Below, in pieces: positions 20,613 to 29,905 of a stretch of 64,000 nucleotides of DNA. The stretch covers positions 307,659-371,658 of the forward strand of contig CAUYUJ010012803.1 of NCBI GenBank assembly GCA_963575745.1, written 5' to 3'. The notes under the pieces were generated by a model. It saw nothing but the letters and a program-made list of their open reading frames with translations, did no database searches and was not told the origin of the DNA. Made by a program: the position numbers and the translations under genes. Source of the DNA: Prorocentrum cordatum (taxonomy: Eukaryota; Sar; Dinophyceae; Prorocentrales; Prorocentraceae). How positions within the stretch are numbered: position 1 is the stretch's first letter; each line of letters opens with the position of its first letter.

Positions 20613-20703
20613 TCCTTATCGACCTGTCGCACCCCGAGGCCAGCTTTTGGGGCGGGCTGGGCGTTTCGATTGAGACTTCCTGACCACTTATGATTCTGAA
20701 GTT

Positions 20704-21165
20704 TGGAAAGTGACGACGGTTTCGCGGATTGAGGGCGGGTGGTCTTCAAAATGTGGCTCTCGCCTTAGCGCCACGCACATTCGTGTTTTTTTTTTTTTTT
20801 TTTTGTAAAAAATTGGAAGAGCTTCACGGATTGAGGGCGGGTGGCTTTCAAAATGCGGCCCTCGCCTTTGCGCCGCGCACATTCGTTGTACAAACATTGC
20901 AAGGGTTTCACGGATTGAGGGCGGGTGATTTTCAAAATGTGGCTCTCGCCTTAGCGCCGTGCATATTCGCTGTTTTAAACAATTTTGGAAAGAATTTCAC
21001 TGATTGAGTGCGGGTGGTCTTCAAAATGTGGCTCTCGCCTTAGCGCCGCGCACATTCGTTTAACAAATGCAAGGGGTTTCACGGATTGAGGGCAATTCCT
21101 TTTCAAAATGTGGTTCTCGCCTTAGCGCCGCGCACATTGTTTTTAAACATGTGCAAGAGTGTCAC
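20704..21165. repeat. SatA satellite, five units
   Basis: Units begin near 20723, 20829, 20912, 21000 and 21081. They are about 82 bp except the first, which a T run (20786-20805) lengthens. Core TTCAAAATGTGGCTCTCG, then CCTTAGCGCCGCGCACATTC. Homologous to 1-250. Confidence 0.88.
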
Positions 21166-21498
21166 GGATTCCCATGATCAACGTACCAGAAGGGGTGTGT
21201 GGAAGGATTCTTGATTATGCGGGCGCAACAGTTATGTTGATTCGCTGCGAAGTCCCAAACATGGCGTTCTGGTACGATTCTGGATCGTCGCGACGCAGCA
21301 GTCAGGTTGATACGTGGCGTTGAAATCCCGAGAACAATGTTTTGGAACGCTTCAGGATCTTCAAACTGCTGTCTTCCAACGAGGCAGCCTCCTCAATGGA
21401 AATGAACCGTTGCAGTTGCCTGCGACGAGGGAGCTGGGAGGGAGGACTAACTCCAACATTGCTGATGACTCTTGGGTTTTCACCGGCCGTCCTCCTCC
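21166..21498. other. Flank shared with 251-410
   Basis: Begins CCCATGATCAACGTACCAGA and includes GTTCTGGTACGATTCTGG, matching the sequence after the SatA block at the window start, then runs into GGCCGTCCTCCTCC before a MITE-B. No gene. Confidence 0.55.
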
Positions 21499-21695
21499 TC
21501 GGGAGCGGCCAAGGGGGGGGGTGTCCATGAGAGAGGAGGGGGTGCAAATCATGACCGGCGGCCTGTGCGCGGCCCAGCGGGGGGGCCAGGGACGCAATGA
21601 AATGAGAAGAGGCGCCATGAGATCTGGGGGCATATCATGGCCCCGCCATGATATCCACCCCCCCTAGTCATCACCCTCCTCTTTGCCGCCCCCGA
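21499..21695. mobile_element. MITE-B copy b
   Basis: TCGGGAGCGGCCAAGG to GCCGCCCCCGA, bounded by CCTCC repeats because it sits at the edge of a CTC array. Contains the uninterrupted GTGCAAATCATGACCGG, an empty site for the MITE-C insertion at 56352. Confidence 0.85.
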
Positions 21696-21955
21696 CCTCC
21701 TCCTCCTCCTCCTCCTCCTCCATCACCCTTCACATCGCCTGAGGTCCTCCTCCTCCTCCTCCTCCTCCTCCTCCTCCTCCTCCTCCTCCTCCTCCCATCT
21801 CCTCCTCCCCCCTCCCCCTCCTGCCCTCCTCCTCCCCTCCTCCCTCCTCCTCCCCTCCTCCTCCTCCTCCTCCTCCTCCTCCTCCTCCTGCTCCCTCCTC
21901 CTCCTCCTCCTCCTCCGCGCTCCTCCTCCTCCTCCTTCTTCTTCTTCCTGCACCG
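21696..21955. repeat. CTC array at the 3' end of retroelement 1
   Basis: (CTC)n with CCC and GCTC variants, passing into CTTCTTCTTCTTCC at 21934-21949 where the retroelement begins. Read in the element's direction it is a GAAGAA...GGAGGA tail. Confidence 0.92.
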
Positions 21956-22021
21956 ATGGAGGCCGAAGACCGCACTGAAGAATCATGCAAAGGAGACGCA
22001 GCAGCGGCGGCGGCAAGACAA

Positions 22022-22782
22022 TTAGCGGCGCCTGTCCGACGCAAACTGCCCCCGCCCGTGTCCTTCGTAGAACGGGTCGAAGGGCGCGAAAAACTCCTCG
22101 ACCTCCGCTGGAACCTCGGGCAACGTTCCTGCCTGTAATAAGGTCAAGTCTGAAGGAGCCGCCAAGAGCAGAGACTGTGCAATGACTTTGGAGAGCAGAG
22201 ACGGGTACTGTTTGGCAGCGGCGGTAGAAAACTGCCCATTCGCACGGGTGCCCACCAACTCCTCAGGGTGCGACTCATGATTACATATACCGCTGCCTGG
22301 GAGCTGGCGGATCAAATCTTTCAAACCAGGAGAGTTGACAGCAAGTAGGGTCGTCGGTTTCCGAGAGCGGGCCCCGCACTGACACTGATCAACATTCAAA
22401 AACTCCACACGTGCACGTCGGGACATGCCTCTCATCGCACGAACTTCTGGCAGCCGCCATATTGAGGGGAGGTGAGGAGGAGGAGGCGCGAGGGGGTGTT
22501 CGACGATGCAAGCAATACCCTTCGCCATGCACACATATGCTACCTGCAACATGGTCTGGAGCAAACGATTACCAAGCATTATTTGTTCCCGTTCGGACCT
22601 CGAGCGAGCAGGCAAGCCCCAGAGCCACTTGTCGGATCTCAACACCCGTGGCCTGTCGCCTCCGCACGGAGGTGGGTTAGCTCTGCCTTTAGACCAGGTC
22701 TCGCACGGGGGTCCTCCAAACGCGCCCAGGACGGCACCGTCCCATATTAGCGACAGGAGCTGCTGCACAGACTTTTTCTGAG
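22022..22782 (-). CDS. C5-methyltransferase-like tail of retroelement 1
   Basis: About 250 codons ending in a natural stop at 22022. It reads LLSLIWDGAVLGAFGGPPCE, with PPC in the place of cytosine-C5-methyltransferase motif IV (Cys nucleophile), then TWSK, REQIMLGNRLLQTMLQVAY and IACIVEHP, with EHP where motif VI has ENV. Motif I and a following SVD come from the preceding frame (LNLFSCQRRPDDVQ, MLSVDVANSVVRGDLS), so the domain is split by the frameshift near 22766-22782. By inference it may methylate cytosine or bind nucleic acid. ENV to EHP, a missing FxGxG glycine (LFSC where LFSG is expected) and no visible target-recognition domain leave activity doubtful. C5-methyltransferases captured by retroelements have been reported in dinoflagellates, which supports the reading. 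Confidence 0.6.
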
Positions 22783-24829
22783 TGAGATAGATCACCACGA
22801 ACAACGCTGTTAGCTACATCCACAGATAGCATGATGACTGGCAACAACGATCGCGCCTGAAAGACTTCAAAATGGGCCTGGACGTCATCCGGACGCCTCT
22901 GGCAGCTAAAAAGATTGAGATAATACCTCGTGAACGTCGGTTGTCGAGGGAGCCCAGACGATTGCACATCACACTCAGCCTGGTGCTGGGCTCGCTCCAC
23001 ACCCTCCGTAGTCGCCCTGATGACGACTGGATCCACCTCGCCTCCCAGGGCAGGGCCAATGATCCTCACGGGCGGTCCTGCAGCATAGTTCTGACACTCC
23101 CCGCGCATGCGGGCAGCGCGCGCCTCACGGGCGTCTTCAGCACGGAGCTCACACACCTGCTCAACTGATAGCGGTTCCATATGATGCACCAGCTGAGCTA
23201 AGCAGTGCCGCGATCCGAAGCGGAGATGTCGAAGCAGGCGGCTGCGCCTGCTCCAATCCAGACAGCATGCTTGGCAGACCGTGCCCACTGCGACGCGTCC
23301 CGCCAGGTCGAACACTGGATGAGCCAGTGTCCGATGCCGCGACCATGCCACTTTAGAATTGAAGACTAGGTCACAGTCCCGACAGGGATAAACGAGCTCG
23401 CTCGCAGCAGGCTTGAGAATATGGGGTACGGGAAGGTTACCGCGCAAACATATATCGTGCAAATCGCTTCTCCATGCAGCTACTTCGGCCAACGCTAAGT
23501 GTTCCGCTAGGGCACTGCGCTCGGCCTCCCGACACCAAGAGGTCCACATCACTCTGTCCGTGCGGGCCATGTAAATCCACCAAGACGTGTCGCCAACGGG
23601 ACGGTGTATCGCAGGCACGCTGATTCGATCGGCCATCCATACAAGATCCGCGCCGAGCATCTGAGCCCAGCTGCCCTTCGCCTCGATCAAGGCGTCCAAC
23701 ATGTGCAAAAGGCCCTGGGAAGCGGAGTCCAGGAGTTTGGGCAAAAACCGAAGCCTCCTCAGCTGGAGCACGACGAGAGGCGGCAATCGGCGGCAGGCAA
23801 CGTACAACTCATGGGTGGACCAGGCTCGCAAGTCATCCTCCTCCTGACGCCTATACCCCATCGCGGCCCGCATTGAGGCCAAGTAAGCAGTTTCAAGGAA
23901 CCGCTGGTTACCACGCGAAAGCCCTGACCACACGGCACAATGGAACAGGGCCCGACTGTGGCAGTAGGCAGCCCCAAACTTGTACTTATGAGCCACTCCC
24001 AAGTCGTTATTGTTTTTAAACACAGCACGCTTAAGAGCACCCAAAACGCCTAGCTGTGAGCGGTGGCGGTGCATGGGCTCCGCCGTCATAGTACGCGACG
24101 CGTGGATCATGGATCCAAGATGCTTGCAAACGTTGGCCATATAAACGCATTTGCCTATACTCGTTACCTGAAACTGACCCTTCATATCTGCAAGCTCAGC
24201 CTGCACTGAACCTTTCCCCGCTCCTTCAAGCCCAAAAAGCAAGGTAGACTTACCCTCCCCATAGTTAACGACGAAACCAGACGACGACATGACCTCATGC
24301 ACAATACGAACAACGACGGAGGCGAGGCGAGGACAGTCACGTGCGCTCGTGCTCATCTGCAATACCGCCAAGTCGTCTACATAGGACGGTGATCCGACGA
24401 CGGAATCAGTGTCACGCTCCCTGTCACGAAAGCATTTGGGCAATTCTGGCAGCAACTCCTGAATATAAATCGTGATACCTTCTGCAAAGAATCTACCTCT
24501 CAGCTTCTCATGGACAGGGGCAAACGCAAGAGTGAAGAAGACGTCGGCTGGCGGCATGCCCGGTCGTGCACCTATGACAGCACGCGCCGCCGACTTTGCT
24601 CCCTTCACTTGAAACCAGGTGCACGAGTTGACGTCCTGCACCGTGTCTTGCAGGTGCTTGTCCCCAACTCGCTCAAAGACAGTGGGTTGTGCCAAAACCT
24701 CACGCAACACCTCCTCCAATGCAAATGGCAAGGCAAGATCGTCCACGACGTATTCTAGTTCGCTCGCGGCGGACGGCAACGGCACCAGAAATTCACGGAT
24801 AACCGTATGGAAGGCGGCCTTAAGGTCCG
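22689..24829 (-). CDS. Reverse transcriptase core and C2H2 fingers of retroelement 1
   Basis: Begins after the frameshift with RT motif A (STTDLKAAFHTVIRE). Motif B is GARPGMPPADVFFTLAF, motif C is SPSYVDDLAVLQ, and motif D-like SSGFVVNYGEGKS follows. An RT thumb/linker of about 300 residues leads to two C2H2 fingers (CRDC...HRTLAH and CQAC...HLRFGSRH, roughly residues 567-626 of the open frame). After these the frame enters the methyltransferase-like motif I (LNLFSCQRR). Both catalytic aspartates of YVDD are intact. The first 85 codons of the open frame (24830-25082) only overlap the previous RT segment and are not real. The protein should nick and copy element RNA at the target site with the EN domain. 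Confidence 0.88.
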
Positions 24830-26418
24830 TAGTAGAGCACCGTGGAACACCCCCTCGAATGAGCGAAATCCTGGAAGACCCTAACCTGTAATGACGCACT
24901 AGCTGTACCCCTGCCCGCCCGTCCCCCGCGTTGGTCAATATCATGCAGGGCCGACGCCACTTCCACAATCTTGCGCCGCAAAAATTTATGGTGATGTTTG
25001 CACACATGCACACCCAAGAGAATCTCACGAAAATTGCTAAGCAGGCGGGGGTCCCCTTTCTTAAAGAGGTCGTGTGCGACACCCCCTTTCCAAGCCAAAG
25101 GCTCTCTACAGGTGAGCTGGACTTTAGTCAGCAGAGGGAGCAACATACGAGCACACACATCGGGGGCAGCCAAATATACATCGTTTGTGAGCAAATCGGG
25201 GCCACCTGCTTTCTTGCGCGAAGCGCGAAGCAGGTCGCAACGCAGGGAATCAAGGGAATGCAAACTAGACAACTCTCTTGCGCCGACGGATGTGAATGCT
25301 TTTTGCTGCGCATTGTAGGCAACGACCAACTCTTCCACAGTGCAGATGGACGCCTTCTCTGCCGCAGCGAAGTGCTGCAACAGCCCATGCGCGAGAGCCT
25401 CTCGCGATTCAAAAGGGACACCAGTGGTGTCCAATCGCATGGGTAGCGCACCCTTGTCACCTTTGCTGCGAGAGCCTCCAAAGGCCATCAAGCACGACAT
25501 CCAACCCCATCCCTCCCGGCCATCACTGGCAGCAATAGCATCGTTGACTTTTTGGGCCCCTTCGACAAGAAAATCGGCACGGTCCCCTCTCAGCTTTTTC
25601 CTAATAGTGCGCTGAGACGTCCGAAGAAACATAAGGCAGGTTTCGTGAAATTCCTGAACCCCCTGGAGCTGCTCAACCCAGAGTCTGGCTCCGAAACTCA
25701 GGACGCCCACACATGCGTCGAAGCCGGGAAATGCAAGCCTGGCCGCGGCAGTGTCAGGCTCGTCGTCAGCCTGCACGAGGGATGCGGCAAAACTCAACAG
25801 CGGACGGGCATCGCAGTTGCGAAAGGCACGCAAGACACCACGAACAGTGCGCCGAAGGCGGATGGCCCACAGCGTTTCAGCTCGAATATAACTGCGCACT
25901 GGTCCCTTCTTACCACGGGCGAAGTTGTTGACAGCACGCTGGTGCATCATACTTGCGAGCATTTCAAAGTGACGGTTCACATCAAGGGACCAGTGCAAAG
26001 GGGGGCAATCCAGGAGATCCTTCTCGAAAGCCTCGCGCTTGACAGGATCACGCGTGGCAGCCACATCTATAGCGGGGACCCTTTTACCAACCATGATGTG
26101 CTCATTCCACCGAAACTTAGCATAAACTGGGTAGTGGTCCTGGTGCCTGCGGTCGACGTCGATATCGTGCAGGACCCCATGCTCCGTAACATGGCATGCC
26201 AAGCATAGCGGAGCACAGACGTAGCCGATGCGATGCTGGGACCCAGAGTGGTGCATGTATGTGTATGAAGGCGTGGCCGCAGGGGACATGGTGGTGACGG
26301 CGGCCAAACGTGCCTCACATAACAGAGCATGAAAAAAACTCCCCATTACTGTCTTCCGAAGTGCCTCCGGAAGTCCCCACAACCCCTGACTGTTTGTCTC
26401 CCAAACGTGCGTTGGCAT
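24820..26418 (-). CDS. Endonuclease C-terminus and RT N-terminus of retroelement 1
   Basis: The true segment starts near 26335, where the previous frame ends. It has the end of the EEP endonuclease (TYMHHSGSQHRIGYVCAP, then RRHQDHYPVYAKF, the catalytic DH), then about 300 residues of linker, then the RT fingers (SRKKAGGPDLLTNDV; KGGVAHDLFKKGDPRLLSNF; GRAGRGTASASLQVRVF). It ends at a stop just short of motif A because of a shift near 24825-24831. In L1-type endonucleases the RIDY motif carries a catalytic Asp. Here it reads RIGY, so this copy may lack endonuclease activity, although neighbouring motifs are kept. Confidence 0.85.
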   Translation of the reverse strand: MPTHVWETNSQGLWGLPEALRKTVMGSFFHALLCEARLAAVTTMSPAATPSYTYMHHSGSQHRIGYVCAPLCLACHVTEHGVLHDIDVDRRHQDHYPVYAKFRWNEHIMVGKRVPAIDVAATRDPVKREAFEKDLLDCPPLHWSLDVNRHFEMLASMMHQRAVNNFARGKKGPVRSYIRAETLWAIRLRRTVRGVLRAFRNCDARPLLSFAASLVQADDEPDTAAARLAFPGFDACVGVLSFGARLWVEQLQGVQEFHETCLMFLRTSQRTIRKKLRGDRADFLVEGAQKVNDAIAASDGREGWGWMSCLMAFGGSRSKGDKGALPMRLDTTGVPFESREALAHGLLQHFAAAEKASICTVEELVVAYNAQQKAFTSVGARELSSLHSLDSLRCDLLRASRKKAGGPDLLTNDVYLAAPDVCARMLLPLLTKVQLTCREPLAWKGGVAHDLFKKGDPRLLSNFREILLGVHVCKHHHKFLRRKIVEVASALHDIDQRGGRAGRGTASASLQVRVFQDFAHSRGCSTVLYYGP

Positions 26419-28129
26419 CTCCTAGAATGATATCAACACCAAAGCGGCTGACGAGCTTCTTAGCATGGTCCCACCACCGCTTGCGAACATCTATCTTCGC
26501 CTCGGGGCAGGGTGCATGACAGACCATGACGACTGTGCTCCAATGCGGGGCGCTGATCTTGACAACCAGGCTACGCGGCTCCGCCTCCACGACGAGACAA
26601 TGAGCAGCTTTGAGATAGACGTCCCTTCCCCCAACTTTGGCATACGGAACCGCGGCATTGACCCAAAGCTCACAACCAATATTTTTACCACCCTCGGGGC
26701 CCGTCGAAAAACAGAAAAAGCCATCAGCAGACCTACTGCCTCTGGGGGTCCGCGCTTCCTGTATGCCGACCAACAGCACCGCAGCCTCTGCGAACTGCTG
26801 TCTAAGCCACTGCCCTCGAAACACTGTGCGCTCGCCTCGAACGAGGTCCTGAGCGGTTTCAGCGTTGTAGCTGGCAAGCACGAAGTCGCGAAGCACGGCC
26901 TTCTTCACACTCTCGCTGCAATCAAACTGACCACAAGTCTCGGGGATGGCTTGCACGAAAGTGCCAGCACCTGCAACGTCACAACACTGCGGATGGTCTG
27001 GCATACGAAATTGGTATTGCCCGTTAAAGGGATACTGTTGTCGCCCAGCTGACCCTAGCTCTGCTATCCAGTTCCAAGCCAAAGACGGGGTAAAATACAT
27101 CTCGCGCACGAGAACAGGGTCCACACAATCATACTGGAGGGTGCGTGTGGACTTCGCAATGTCGTCTGCCAACTCGTTCCAACAATTCTTATTGTGCCCA
27201 TATATGTGCAACAACGCTATGTGGACCCTGGCACGCGCTAGCTCATATAGATGTCTGGCAAGGGCAGCAAGCTGAGGCTCGGCGTGTCCAACGCTAATAC
27301 CCAACGTGATATCTATGGCAACTTGCGAGTCAGACATGATGGTAACAGGAAACCGAGACCCCAGGTCCCCTCCTACCTCAGCCTGCGCAACGGTCCAGAC
27401 CAGGGCCCAGACGATGCCAACAAGCTCAGCTGTGACGCTGCTGGCTTCCCTTTCGAGATTGAATCCAAGCGTGGCAACAACCTCCCCAGCCAAAAAACCC
27501 AAAAAACGGACATCGCCTTCCTCATCCATACAAGTGGCAATCATGGCCCAGCCACTCGACCCTTCGTCCTTGGTGAGGGAGCCGTCGGTATAGAGCGCGA
27601 CGGGGCCGAGGGGGCGGTCACACCGCTCTGCGACACCCAGCGCAAACTCGGACACCAACTTGAGTTCGACATTGCCTATGTCGGTGAGCAACCTGACAGG
27701 GGCCTGAGCAACGATACGACGAACGATCCGATCCAAACATATGACCATTGGTGTCGGGCGCCTACCTGGGTCATCATCGCTTGTGACGCTGCAGTCACCA
27801 ACAGGCTCATCCGCAACAAACGTTAAAACGTCCACGCCACCCCAAGACACGGACCGCTGGGCCAAAACGCGATTGGTGCCTGAGGTTGCGCTGGGTGCAA
27901 TAGTATTGTTGGTTGGCGTGCTCGCAAGTGGCGTATTCCCATCGCCTGCAAGCTCAAAACCGCCGATCCCAACATCTGAGCGGCTGTTGCTTAAATGCAC
28001 GTCACTCTCGCAAGCCCGCTGACATAGGTCCCAGTCAGCTAGCTCGCAAGAGCCTAGACTTGCACTGTCAGAATTATCCCCCCCCCCCGACAAGCCTCCA
28101 CCCGCCCCACCACCCATCCTGACTATCAC
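26315..28129 (-). CDS. RNase H and endonuclease N-terminus of retroelement 1
   Basis: A 604-codon frame. Residues about 176-330 are an RNase H: VALYTDGSLTKDEGSSGWAM (D182), SSVTAELVGIVWAL (E235), TIMSDSQVAID (D267), HIYGHNKNCWNELADDIAKS (H312 and Asp near 322), so the full catalytic set is present. Residues about 415-604 begin an EEP endonuclease: LASYNAETAQD, VGIQEARTPRGS, VMVCHAPCP and IILGDANARLGD. The frame ends in a run of seven A (26332-26338, plus strand); reading six would join NGEFF to the HALLCEA of the next frame. The Gly-rich first 20 codons lie over an 11-C run (28078-28088), where ORF2 changes frame from its start segment. Confidence 0.88.
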   Translation of the reverse strand: MIVRMGGGAGGGLSGGGDNSDSASLGSCELADWDLCQRACESDVHLSNSRSDVGIGGFELAGDGNTPLASTPTNNTIAPSATSGTNRVLAQRSVSWGGVDVLTFVADEPVGDCSVTSDDDPGRRPTPMVICLDRIVRRIVAQAPVRLLTDIGNVELKLVSEFALGVAERCDRPLGPVALYTDGSLTKDEGSSGWAMIATCMDEEGDVRFLGFLAGEVVATLGFNLEREASSVTAELVGIVWALVWTVAQAEVGGDLGSRFPVTIMSDSQVAIDITLGISVGHAEPQLAALARHLYELARARVHIALLHIYGHNKNCWNELADDIAKSTRTLQYDCVDPVLVREMYFTPSLAWNWIAELGSAGRQQYPFNGQYQFRMPDHPQCCDVAGAGTFVQAIPETCGQFDCSESVKKAVLRDFVLASYNAETAQDLVRGERTVFRGQWLRQQFAEAAVLLVGIQEARTPRGSRSADGFFCFSTGPEGGKNIGCELWVNAAVPYAKVGGRDVYLKAAHCLVVEAEPRSLVVKISAPHWSTVVMVCHAPCPEAKIDVRKRWWDHAKKLVSRFGVDIILGDANARLGDKQSGVVGTSGGTSEDSNGEFFSCSVM

Positions 28130-28310
28130 CCGGCACGCACGGATCGCATAGCTGCCACTCTGCGTCCTCCGCGCTGGCGGATGCTGCTGCTGACTCGCGT
28201 TCTCGCTGGGATGCGCTCACCTGCAGTGGGCTCGTGTCAGACGCCTCATCATTTAAATCAAGATCCATCCAATCATCATGGGCGGCATCATCACCCCACA
28301 TGTAGGCCAT
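28074..28310 (-). CDS. Probable ORF2 start segment of retroelement 1
   Basis: From ATG at 28310: MAYMWGDDAAHDDWMDLDLN, an acidic, Asp/Ser-rich stretch of 78 codons ending at a stop within the 11-C run (28078-28088). A one-base change in that run joins it to the RNase H frame. The start choice is inferred; the frame stays open further upstream and the first ATG after ORF1 in this frame was preferred. Confidence 0.5.
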   Translation of the reverse strand: MAYMWGDDAAHDDWMDLDLNDEASDTSPLQVSASQRERESAAASASAEDAEWQLCDPCVPGDSQDGWWGGWRLVGGGG

Positions 28311-28564
28311 GGTGGCCCAAGGTTGGGACTGACCTGAAGGCGAACGTTCAAAAGTTCGACGCGTATGATCAGCTGTTGCATACTCGGGGGTATTGGCTGC
28401 ACAGATGGTCCCGTCCCACCTGACCCGCCACACCCCATCAAGAGAAAAAATGCACAGAGGCGAAAAAAGTGCATGGTCATAGCTTGAGGCCGTTGATCTG
28501 GTCGTCCAGGTAGGTGCCGCAACATCCCTGCAGGCACCGCCAACACCAGCAACGACATCCGCGA

Positions 28565-29431
28565 TCATGCACCGCCTGCAGGCGCCGCTGGCTGGGCCTT
28601 GGCCCTGGCTGCTGCCGTACGAGCCTCTGGCACGGATGCGGTCTGATTCCTGGGCTCCTTCTTCGGCGGTGACGACAATTCCAAATCCCTTTTCTCTTTG
28701 TCGAGCCTGCGGATCTCCTTCTGCACAGTAGAGTCCGTCGGCGACGTGTAGGTTACGCTGTGCTGCGGCGGTGCCACGTACGGATCGTCGATCTGAGAGC
28801 TGTTCACCATCGGCTGGGTCGGCGAGATGGGCGTCGGCCAGACGGGCGGCTCCACCTGCGCGGGCTCCGCCTGCTGCGTCGCGGCGATCGGGGTGGTGTC
28901 GACCTCCCTGGCGTCCTCCGCGGGCGACGGCGGCTTGACGGGCGCGGCTGGCGACCTCAAGCCCCCTGTGGTGCCCACGATCGGCGTCCTGGGCGCTGGC
29001 GCCTGCGGCGTCGGCGGCGTCGGCTGACCAGGCGGCGGCGAGCTGGGGCTTGCCAATCGCCCCTGCGGCGGCAGCGGCGACGCGTCCACCACCATCGGCT
29101 CTGGCGCAACTGGGGGCTGCGACGACACGGGCATGACTGGCGGCTGCATGGGCGAGGACGCCATCGACGGCCGCGGCGTCGCCGTGCCGTACATCGCCTC
29201 GTGTGCTTGCTGCGCCGCCCTCGCTGCCGCCTCCTGCTCCACCTGCCTCGTCGTCTCCGCTGCCGCTGCCTGCGCCGCCTGCCCCGGCGGCGCCTGAGTA
29301 AACCCCATCGCCTGCATCATGAACTGCATCTGCTGATCCTGCTGTGCCATCTTTGCCATCATCTGCTGCATAATGACCTCCATCGGGCTGGGAACGGCGG
29401 GCGGCGGTGGCGGCGGGTGCTGCTGGTACAT
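28565..29431 (-). CDS. ORF1 of retroelement 1, Pro/Gln/Met-rich
   Basis: 289 codons from ATG at 29431. Begins MYQQHPPPPPPAVPSPMEVI, then a Gln/Met-rich stretch (MQQMMAKMAQQDQQMQFMM), an Ala/Gln helix (TRQVEQEAAARAAQQAHEAM), a long Pro-rich linker, and a charged C-terminal segment (VQKEIRRLDKEKRDLELSS) likely to form a coiled coil. No zinc knuckle or RRM is seen. By position it would be the RNA-binding or assembly protein of the element, but no domain proves it. Upstream codons of the open frame are a GGA array read as Arg/Glu, so I start at the first ATG past it. Confidence 0.6.
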   Translation of the reverse strand: MYQQHPPPPPPAVPSPMEVIMQQMMAKMAQQDQQMQFMMQAMGFTQAPPGQAAQAAAAETTRQVEQEAAARAAQQAHEAMYGTATPRPSMASSPMQPPVMPVSSQPPVAPEPMVVDASPLPPQGRLASPSSPPPGQPTPPTPQAPAPRTPIVGTTGGLRSPAAPVKPPSPAEDAREVDTTPIAATQQAEPAQVEPPVWPTPISPTQPMVNSSQIDDPYVAPPQHSVTYTSPTDSTVQKEIRRLDKEKRDLELSSPPKKEPRNQTASVPEARTAAARAKAQPAAPAGGA

Positions 29432-29461
29432 GTTCGACGGCTGGCCAGGATGCACTCCTGG

Positions 29462-29548
29462 TTCCTCCTCCTCCTCCTCCTCCTCCTCCTCCACGCTCCT
29501 CCTCCTCCTCCTTCTCCTCCTCCTCCTCCTCCTCCTCCTCCTCCTCCA
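29462..29548. repeat. CTC array at the 5' end of retroelement 1
   Basis: (CTC)n with CACGCTCC and CTTCTCC interruptions, about 30 bp upstream of the ORF1 start codon. Confidence 0.92.
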
Positions 29549-29779
29549 TCGCCTTCCCCATCGCCCGAGCTCCTGCTGACGGGCGGGCGGGTCGCCCGTG
29601 CCCGCCGTGTGCGGCTGCCAGGCCGGGCGTGGGCGGGGCGCGGGCGGCCCGCGGGGCGCGCGGCGCGGCTCGCCGGCCATCCAGTGGGGGCTGCCGGTGG
29701 GCCTGCCCAGAGTGGGACCGGGGGCAAAAACCAGCCGAGACATCGGGCGCCCCGATAGCATCGAGGCCGAGGCGTCCTC
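29549..29779. other. GC-rich non-coding sequence
   Basis: Very GC-rich (GGGCGGGCGGGTCGCCCG). No gene or bounded element recognised. Confidence 0.4.
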
Positions 29780-29905
29780 GCCATCGCTCGGGCGTCCAGT
29801 CCCTGTGTTTTTGTTCGGTTTCGTGCGTGTGTTTTTCGCCACATGGTCAAGGATGCTCCTCGATGGCCCTCGCCGAGAAGAAATGCGCACGTCCGAGCGA
29901 TGCCA
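29780..29905. mobile_element. MITE-E copy
   Basis: GCCATCGCTCGGGCGTCC at the left pairs with GCACGTCCGAGCGATGCC at the right. Core GGTTTCGTGCGTGTG, ATGGTCAAGGATGCTCCTCG and CTCGCCGAGAAGAAATG. Confidence 0.8.

Larger units (their letters stand above)
21950..29461 (-). mobile_element. Non-LTR retrotransposon 1 (RNH-EN-RT-ZnF-MTase-like)
   Basis: About 7.5 kb on the minus strand between CTC arrays at 29462-29548 (5' side) and 21696-21955 (3' side). ORF1 (29431-28565) is followed by ORF2 (from about 28310 to 22022), split over five frames by four frameshifts near 28080-28129, 26332-26338, 24825-24831 and 22766-22782. None of the segments has a nonsense codon before its shift, so the copy is young or the shifts are partly assembly errors. 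RNase H upstream of the endonuclease is not the usual LINE order, in which RNase H follows RT. No target duplication could be read because both ends lie in arrays. Confidence 0.88.

Noticed and set aside
29780-29905. MITE-E copies as long terminal repeats of an LTR element
   Set aside because: They have inverted ends, are about 125 bp, and no gag-pol frame lies between any pair.
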